NCBI RefSeq assembly: GCF_003994255.1
Contig: NZ_ML133857.1
Span: forward strand, 124,001-188,000
Reading direction: 5' to 3'
DNA length: 64,000 nt
Source of the DNA: Brachybacterium paraconglomeratum
Lineage (GTDB): Bacteria > Actinomycetota > Actinomycetes > Actinomycetales > Dermabacteraceae
Every line of letters begins with the position of its first letter. The stretch's first letter is position 1. This document shows positions 59,456 through 64,000 of the stretch, piece after piece. Below the pieces are notes generated by a model. That model was given only the letters and a program-made list of their open reading frames with translations. It made no database searches and was not told the origin of the DNA. A program made the position numbers and the translations under genes.

Positions 59456-60637
59456 GTGACTTCGACCCCTGACCTGCGCATCGGCGTGATCGGCATGGGC
59501 GCCCGCTCCGATCTCGCCTCCCATGCCCACCGCCCCGGCGAGGGCTCCCGCGTCACCGTCGTCGCCGACCCCGCCGAACGCGGCCGGGCCCTCGCCCGCG
59601 AGCGCTTCGGCGAGGACGTGGCGACCGCCCGCTCCGTCGAGGAGATGCTGGAGGCGCACGAGGTCGACGCGGTGATGATCCTCGCCCCCGACTTCGCGCA
59701 CGCCGGCATCGCGCGGCAGACCCTCGCCGCCGGGATCCCCACCTTCTGCGAGAAGCCGATGGCGATCTCCCTCGAGGACGCCGACGCGATGCTCGAACTC
59801 GCGAAGGAGAAGCGGGCGCGGCTGTACATCGGCCACAACATGCGGCACATGCCGGTGGTGCGGCAGATGAAGGCGATCGTCGACTCCGGCCGGATCGGCA
59901 GGGTGCGGGCGATCTGGTGCCGCCACTTCGTGGGCGCCGGCGGCGACTTCTACTTCAAGGACTGGCACGCCGAGCGGGAGAAGGCCATGAGCCTGCTGCT
60001 GCAGAAGGGAGCCCACGACATCGACGTGATCCACTGGCTCGCCGGCGGCTCCACCCGTCGCGTCTCCGGCATCGGTGACCTCGCGGTCTACGGCGGCATC
60101 ACCGACCGCCGCGACAACTCGGACCGCCGCATGGGGGAGTGGTACGACGAGGACATCTGGCCGCCCACCGCGCAGAAGGAGCTCAACCCCGTCGTCGACG
60201 TCGAGGACATCTCGATGCTGCAGATGACGCTGGACAACGGCGTGCTCGCCTCCTACCAGCAGTGCCATTTCACCCCCGACTACTGGCGGAACTACACCGT
60301 GATCGGGGACGCCGGACGGATCGAGAACATGGGCGACGGCGCCGGCGACCAGATCTACATCTGGACCTCGCGCCGCTCCGGGCCGGGCCGGCCCGACGAC
60401 GTCGAGGTGACCGCCCGCGCCGAGGGCGGTCACGGCGGCGCCGACCCGAGCCTCGTCGCCGAGTTCCTGCGCTTCGCCCGCAGCGGCGGCCGCACCGAGG
60501 TCTCCGTGATCGCGGCCCGCGAGGCGGTGGCGACCGGGGTGCGCGGCGCGGAGTCGATCCGCTCCGGCGGCGTGCCGCTCGAGGTGCCGCCGGTGGCGGA
60601 CGAGATCCGGGAGTACTTCGACGGCGGGCAGGTCTGA
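59456..60637 (+). CDS. Gfo/Idh/MocA family oxidoreductase
   Basis: This 393-residue protein has an N-terminal Rossmann domain (RIGVIGMG near 8-15) and the EKP motif (Glu99-Lys100-Pro101) with a conserved active-site lysine. A histidine in KGAHDIDVIHW follows. The substrate is probably a sugar or cyclitol. GTG at 59456 begins five bases after the beta-galactosidase remnant and uses its GGAGAG as ribosome binding site, so the two were once one operon. Confidence 0.87.
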   Translation: MTSTPDLRIGVIGMGARSDLASHAHRPGEGSRVTVVADPAERGRALARERFGEDVATARSVEEMLEAHEVDAVMILAPDFAHAGIARQTLAAGIPTFCEKPMAISLEDADAMLELAKEKRARLYIGHNMRHMPVVRQMKAIVDSGRIGRVRAIWCRHFVGAGGDFYFKDWHAEREKAMSLLLQKGAHDIDVIHWLAGGSTRRVSGIGDLAVYGGITDRRDNSDRRMGEWYDEDIWPPTAQKELNPVVDVEDISMLQMTLDNGVLASYQQCHFTPDYWRNYTVIGDAGRIENMGDGAGDQIYIWTSRRSGPGRPDDVEVTARAEGGHGGADPSLVAEFLRFARSGGRTEVSVIAAREAVATGVRGAESIRSGGVPLEVPPVADEIREYFDGGQV

Positions 60638-60676
60638 GGTCGCGCAGTCGCCGAGTCCGGCGAGCGGAGCGGCGGC

Positions 60677-62305
60677 TCAGGCCGACGGGCCCCCCGCCCG
60701 CCCGGGCGGTATCCCGTAGGCGCGCAGGGCGTCCGCGACGTCCGACGCCGCGGCGGTGCCCGCGTGCAGCGGCCACGAGGCGGCGACGAAGCCGTCGGGC
60801 CGGACCAGCAGCATCCGCGCTGCGGAGTCGCGGTCAGATCTCGGGCCGCGGCCAGCGTCCGTGCCGCGGTCTGCCCTCGTCTCGCGACCCGGCGCCTCGC
60901 CGCGGCGCGGCCCTGCACCGAAGAACGGTCCCGCCACCGCCGAGGGGACCTGCGGTCTCACGGCCTCGTCGGCCCCGACCACATGCAGCTGCCAGGTCAT
61001 CGCGCGCAGCGCCTCGCGGTTCCCGTCGGTCGGCAGAAGGCGCCGGCCGACGGCCCGGTCGCGCGCCCAGCGCGGCAGCGGCTCCCCGTCCGGGACCGGG
61101 TGGTAGTGGATGCGGTACTGGCCCAGCCACCCGCCGAGCCGGTGCCCGGCGGGGGAGGCGAGCAGCCGCGGGGCGAGCACCGCCAGCAGGTCACGGGCTC
61201 GCCGGCGCGCGAAGGCGGTGCCGCGGCCAGGCCGGGCGATCACCCCGAAGCCCCGGTCCACGATCCGCACCAGGGTCAGCGCGACCGGCCGACGCTCCGC
61301 CTCGTAGCGCTCCAGCTGACCGGGCTCCCGCAGGCCGGAGGCGACGTCGGCCAGCAGGTTCACCAGGTGGTGCGCGTCCTGCAGGCCCGTGTTCATGCCC
61401 TGCCCGCCCACGGGGGAGTGGACGTGCGCGGCATCGCCCGCGAGGAGCACCGGCCCCTGCCGGAACCGGGCGGCGACGCCATGATGGACCCGGTAGGCGG
61501 AGAACCAGTCCACGCGCTCGTACCGGATCCCGAGATCCTCGCGGGCGCCCGCGAGCGCCTCCTCCTGGTCCGGCTCCGCCCCGCCGTGCAGCCAGATCAG
61601 CCGAGCGTGCCCGCCCCCGCCCAGCGGGAACAGGATCGCGAAGCGCTGCCGGCCGAAGCGTGCGGTGAGCGCACCGGTCTCGATGCCCCGCACCCCGTGC
61701 AGGTCCGCCACGCAGAACGTCGCCTCGTCGGTCACGCCCTCGAAGGGGAGCCCCAGCCGGTGGCGCACGGGCGAGCTCGCCCCGTCGGCCCCGATCAGCC
61801 ATCGCGCCCGGACCCGGACCGGGCCGTCCGGCCCGTCGATCAGCGCCTCGACCCCCTCGTCGGCCGACGGATCCGCGGTGAAGGAGACGAGGCCGTGCCC
61901 GTAGCGGACGGGTGCGCCCTCGGTCGCGAGGGCGTCCGCGAGGAGGTGCTCGGTGCGGCTCTGCTCGAAGACCCGCGCCCCCGGGAACGGGGTGTCCCCC
62001 TGCTGCGCGGCGGCGAAGTCCGCCCCGACGCCGGGACCGCCCTGCCGGATCCGGATCCGGCCCGCTGCCTGCGCCCCGTCCAGCACCGGCGCGACCAGGC
62101 CCAGCTGATCGAGGATCTCCATGCTGCGGGATTGGATCACGATCGCCCGCGACTCCCGCGTCGGGCCCGGCTTCGGGTCCACGACCTGGGCCGACAGTCC
62201 GCGGCGGCGGGCGACGAGCCCCGCCATCAGGCCCGTCGGCCCGGCGCCGACGACCAGCAGATCGATGCTCGGCGCGGTGTCGGTCGTGTGCGCAGCGTCA
62301 TCCAT
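60677..62305 (-). CDS. FAD-dependent aromatic monooxygenase
   Basis: This 542-residue flavoprotein is of the PHBH/UbiH-like class A type. VVGAGPTGLMAGL (18-30) binds FAD, DGASSPVRHRLGL is the DG motif and LLAGDAAHVHSPVGGQGMNT binds the flavin pyrophosphate. The C-terminal 100 residues are a thioredoxin-like domain interrupted by an Arg/Gly-rich insertion. It hydroxylates an unknown aromatic. GAGGCCGCC precedes the ATG. It is divergent from the SGNH hydrolase. Confidence 0.87.
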   Translation of the reverse strand: MDDAAHTTDTAPSIDLLVVGAGPTGLMAGLVARRRGLSAQVVDPKPGPTRESRAIVIQSRSMEILDQLGLVAPVLDGAQAAGRIRIRQGGPGVGADFAAAQQGDTPFPGARVFEQSRTEHLLADALATEGAPVRYGHGLVSFTADPSADEGVEALIDGPDGPVRVRARWLIGADGASSPVRHRLGLPFEGVTDEATFCVADLHGVRGIETGALTARFGRQRFAILFPLGGGGHARLIWLHGGAEPDQEEALAGAREDLGIRYERVDWFSAYRVHHGVAARFRQGPVLLAGDAAHVHSPVGGQGMNTGLQDAHHLVNLLADVASGLREPGQLERYEAERRPVALTLVRIVDRGFGVIARPGRGTAFARRRARDLLAVLAPRLLASPAGHRLGGWLGQYRIHYHPVPDGEPLPRWARDRAVGRRLLPTDGNREALRAMTWQLHVVGADEAVRPQVPSAVAGPFFGAGPRRGEAPGRETRADRGTDAGRGPRSDRDSAARMLLVRPDGFVAASWPLHAGTAAASDVADALRAYGIPPGRAGGPSA

Positions 62306-62425
62306 GGCGGCCTCGTCTCGACGCAGGAGCGGTGGGCACCACCGTAGACCTGTCCGCCCGCGGCCCTGCTCGGCGGTACGGTGCCCACGTGCTCCGTCCG
62401 GAGCCGTGCCGTCGAAGGAGCCCGC

Positions 62426-63457
62426 ATGACCGCCGCCCGCGCCACCCGCCGCATCCTCCCGGAGGACCTCCCCGACGCATGGCCCGGGGCGGCGACCTGG
62501 ACCGGCGTCGAGGGAGGCAGCCAGCCCTGGCGCCTCGCGCCCGCGCAGCTGGCGCGGATCGGCTCCGCCGACGTCGAGGAGCTCGCCCGCATCCCGAACG
62601 GCGTGCGGCTCGCCGTCGAGACCGATGCGCGCCGGCTCGAGCTCGCGCTCACCACGCAGGGGCCCTACGCGGATGCCCCGCGCCGAGCGGACCTCGTGAT
62701 CGACGGCGAGCACACGGCGACCCTCGAGGCGGGAGGCCGCACGGAGCTGCTGCTGGACCTTCCCGGCAGCCTGTCGCGCATCGAGCTGTGGCTCCCGCAC
62801 ACGGCCCCGACGGTGCTGCACCAGGCGCTGCTGCACGAGGCGAGCGTGCTCGTCCCCGCCCCGCCGCGCGGCCCGCGCTGGACCGTGCACGGCAGCTCCA
62901 TCACCCAGTGCAACGAGGCGGACAGCCCGCTGGGCACCTGGCCCGCCCTGGTCGCGGCGCAGAACGACTACGAGCTGACGGCGCTGGGCCTGTCCGGGCA
63001 GTGCCATCTGGACCCGCCGGTCGCCGAGACGATCGGGCGCTCCCGCCCGGACCTGGTCACCCTCTGCATCGGCGCCAACATCTACGGCGCCTCCACCTTC
63101 ACCGAGCGCAGCCTGCTGCCGGCGCTGATCGGCTTCGTCGACCACGTGCGAGCGCTGACCCCGGCGCCGATCGTGCTCATGAGCACCATCACCTCGGGCC
63201 CGCACCGCGAGGACGTCCCGAACGACGCCGGGCTCACCCAGCGCCGCCTGCGGGAGATCGTCCATCAGGGCGCGGAGCTGCTCGCGACCGAGGACCCGCT
63301 GCTCACGGTCGTCGACGGGACCGAGATCATCACCGCCGAGGAGATGCACCTGCTCGGCGACCAGCTGCACCCCACGCCGGAGGGCTACCGGGTGATGGCG
63401 GAGCGGCTCGCGCCCCGGATGGCCGAGGCGCTCGTCAGCCCCGTTGCCGGCCTTTGA
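62426..63457 (+). CDS. SGNH/GDSL hydrolase
   Basis: This 343-residue protein has an N-terminal beta domain (1-145) and an SGNH fold. Block I is VHGSSITQC with Ser158, the glycine block lies in [11 protein letters not shown], the asparagine in LCIGANIYG and the catalytic Asp/His in [13 protein letters not shown]. It probably removes acetyl groups from carbohydrates or lipids. GAAGGAG precedes the ATG. The last 23 bases overlap the convergent rpmJ. Confidence 0.85.
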   Translation: MTAARATRRILPEDLPDAWPGAATWTGVEGGSQPWRLAPAQLARIGSADVEELARIPNGVRLAVETDARRLELALTTQGPYADAPRRADLVIDGEHTATLEAGGRTELLLDLPGSLSRIELWLPHTAPTVLHQALLHEASVLVPAPPRGPRWTVHGSSITQCNEADSPLGTWPALVAAQNDYELTALGLSGQCHLDPPVAETIGRSRPDLVTLCIGANIYGASTFTERSLLPALIGFVDHVRALTPAPIVLMSTITSGPHREDVPNDAGLTQRRLREIVHQGAELLATEDPLLTVVDGTEIITAEEMHLLGDQLHPTPEGYRVMAERLAPRMAEALVSPVAGL

Positions 63458-63560
63458 AGCGGGGCTCCGTCTTGTTGATGACGTAGAGCCGGCCGCGGCG
63501 GCGCACCACCTGGGCGCCGGGGCGGGCGGCGAGGGAGCGGAGCGAGGAGCGGACCTTCAT
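63435..63560 (-). CDS. rpmJ: 50S ribosomal protein L36, cysteine-free paralogue
   Basis: This 41-residue protein reads [13 protein letters not shown] at the start and [18 protein letters not shown] at the end, the L36 family pattern. The four zinc-ligand positions of ordinary L36 hold no cysteine, so it is the zinc-independent YkgO-type form. ATG at 63560 overlaps the L31 stop by four bases (ATGA), coupling the two. The 3' end overlaps the SGNH gene by 23 bases. Confidence 0.9.
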   Translation of the reverse strand: MKVRSSLRSLAARPGAQVVRRRGRLYVINKTEPRFKGRQRG

Positions 63561-63808
63561 CGCGTCGCCTGCCCGTAGCGGCGGCGGAAGCGCTCCACGC
63601 GACCGGCGGTGTCCAGCACCTTGGACTGCCCCGTGTAGAAGGGGTGCGAGGCGGAGGAGACCTCCACGTCTATGACCGGGTACTCCTGGCCATCGGTCCA
63701 GGTGATGGTGCGCTCCGAGGTGGCTGTGGAGCGGGTGAGGAAGGAGAAGTCGGCGCTCGCGTCGCGGAAGACGACGGGCCGGTAGTCGGGATGGATGGAC
63801 GGCTTCAT
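63557..63808 (-). CDS. rpmE2: 50S ribosomal protein L31 type B
   Basis: This 83-residue protein starts [20 protein letters not shown] and has [20 protein letters not shown] and VERFRRRYG, the L31 type B pattern. The CxxC zinc motif of type A is absent, so it does not need zinc. AAGGAGG precedes the ATG. The set S14-L31B-L36 is typically repressed by Zur in zinc-replete cells in related bacteria; the control region lies outside this window. Confidence 0.93.
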   Translation of the reverse strand: MKPSIHPDYRPVVFRDASADFSFLTRSTATSERTITWTDGQEYPVIDVEVSSASHPFYTGQSKVLDTAGRVERFRRRYGQATR

Positions 63809-63850
63809 GGGATGTCCTCCTTCAGAGGATGGGGTGGGGCGAGCCGGAGC

Positions 63851-64000
63851 TCACCAGCTGGACTTCGTCACGCCCGGCAGCTCACCGCGGTGGGCGGCCG
63901 CGCGGAAGCGCACCCGGGAGAGCCCGAAGGTGCGCAGGAACCCGCGCGGACGGCCGTCGATCGCGTCGCGGTTGCGCAGCCGGGTGGGGCTCGCATCGCG
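63851..64000 (-). CDS. rpsN: 30S ribosomal protein S14, cysteine-free form, 5' end beyond window
   Basis: The 49 visible C-terminal residues include [20 protein letters not shown] and FGLSRVRFR, ending [16 protein letters not shown], which is S14. The CxxC pairs of zinc-binding S14 are absent from the visible part, consistent with the long zinc-independent form. Its start lies outside the window. The gap to rpmE2 is 42 bases. Confidence 0.9.
   Translation of the reverse strand, partial: RDASPTRLRNRDAIDGRPRGFLRTFGLSRVRFRAAAHRGELPGVTKSSW

Noticed and set aside
59086-59472. A 128-codon plus-strand frame as a real gene
   Set aside because: Its first part is the GH35 start; after about 59290 it runs in the wrong frame through the GH35 end, so it is a pseudogene remnant.
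1-64000. tRNA, rRNA, CRISPR arrays, insertion sequences or prophage
   Set aside because: No tRNA-like fold, rRNA conserved segment, direct-repeat/spacer array, transposase motif or phage gene was seen. This was by eye only, so tRNAscan-type and IS database searches could still reveal something.

Overview
This window is high-GC DNA, densely packed with genes on both strands. It looks like a chromosomal segment of a Gram-positive actinobacterium. I infer a Micrococcales member close to Brachybacterium/Dermabacteraceae, from the codon use, the DUF222-HNH protein, GPP34, the HrpB helicase, the WXG100-type proteins and the style of the ABC, SSS and BCCT transporters. No rRNA, tRNA, CRISPR array, prophage or intact insertion sequence was seen. 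Many neighbours on the same strand are coupled by 4-base ATGA or GTGA overlaps: sseA-sufE, rlmC-SRPBCC-asparaginase, PTS IIA-Nudix, ECF sigma-membrane partner, the sugar ABC genes and rpmE2-rpmJ.

Left part (1-20 kb): a truncated unknown gene, an M20 peptidase, Dps, a rhodanese-SufE sulfur pair, a VOC protein, a DUF222-HNH protein with DnaA-box-like sites upstream, a type I phosphodiesterase, an asparaginase operon with rlmC, a putative zinc-binding protein, GPP34, HrpB, a lipoprotein, a protein with a HicA-like C-terminus and a MerR regulator facing a DUF2306 membrane protein across an array of GATAGT half-sites.

Middle part (20-38 kb): a BCCT transporter, a bile-acid/sodium symporter family protein, a GCS2 ligase and an FAD reductase. 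Then comes a contact-toxin-like locus: a SUKH-like candidate, a WXG100-nuclease protein, a YezG-like immunity candidate and a second WXG100 protein. The two WXG100 genes and a distant DUF4352-like gene share one promoter layout: an 18-bp palindrome ATGGGGAG-NN-CTCCCCAT placed 22 or 23 bases before a TAG(C/G)(G/T)T -10 element. I regard this as the most notable unexplained signal. It is followed by a class IV aminotransferase, a SorC regulator, an orphan PTS IIA with a Nudix hydrolase, an aldo/keto reductase, an ECF sigma pair and a beta-lactamase-like protein.

Right part (38-64 kb): a murein-peptide recycling operon (DUF819 transporter, dipeptide epimerase, NlpC/P60 hydrolase) preceded by DUF3870 and a strong terminator; a secreted repeat protein; succinate-semialdehyde dehydrogenase; GH15; an RclA-type reductase; an S10-like peptidase; an SSS transporter with a small partner; a sugar ABC operon behind a perfect LacI-type palindrome; a serpin lipoprotein; a GH35 beta-galactosidase remnant with its middle deleted; Gfo/Idh/MocA; an FAD monooxygenase; an SGNH hydrolase; and, at the right edge, the cysteine-free ribosomal proteins S14, L31 type B and L36, a set normally used under zinc limitation. 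The 41-residue L36 gene overlaps its neighbour and is easily missed.
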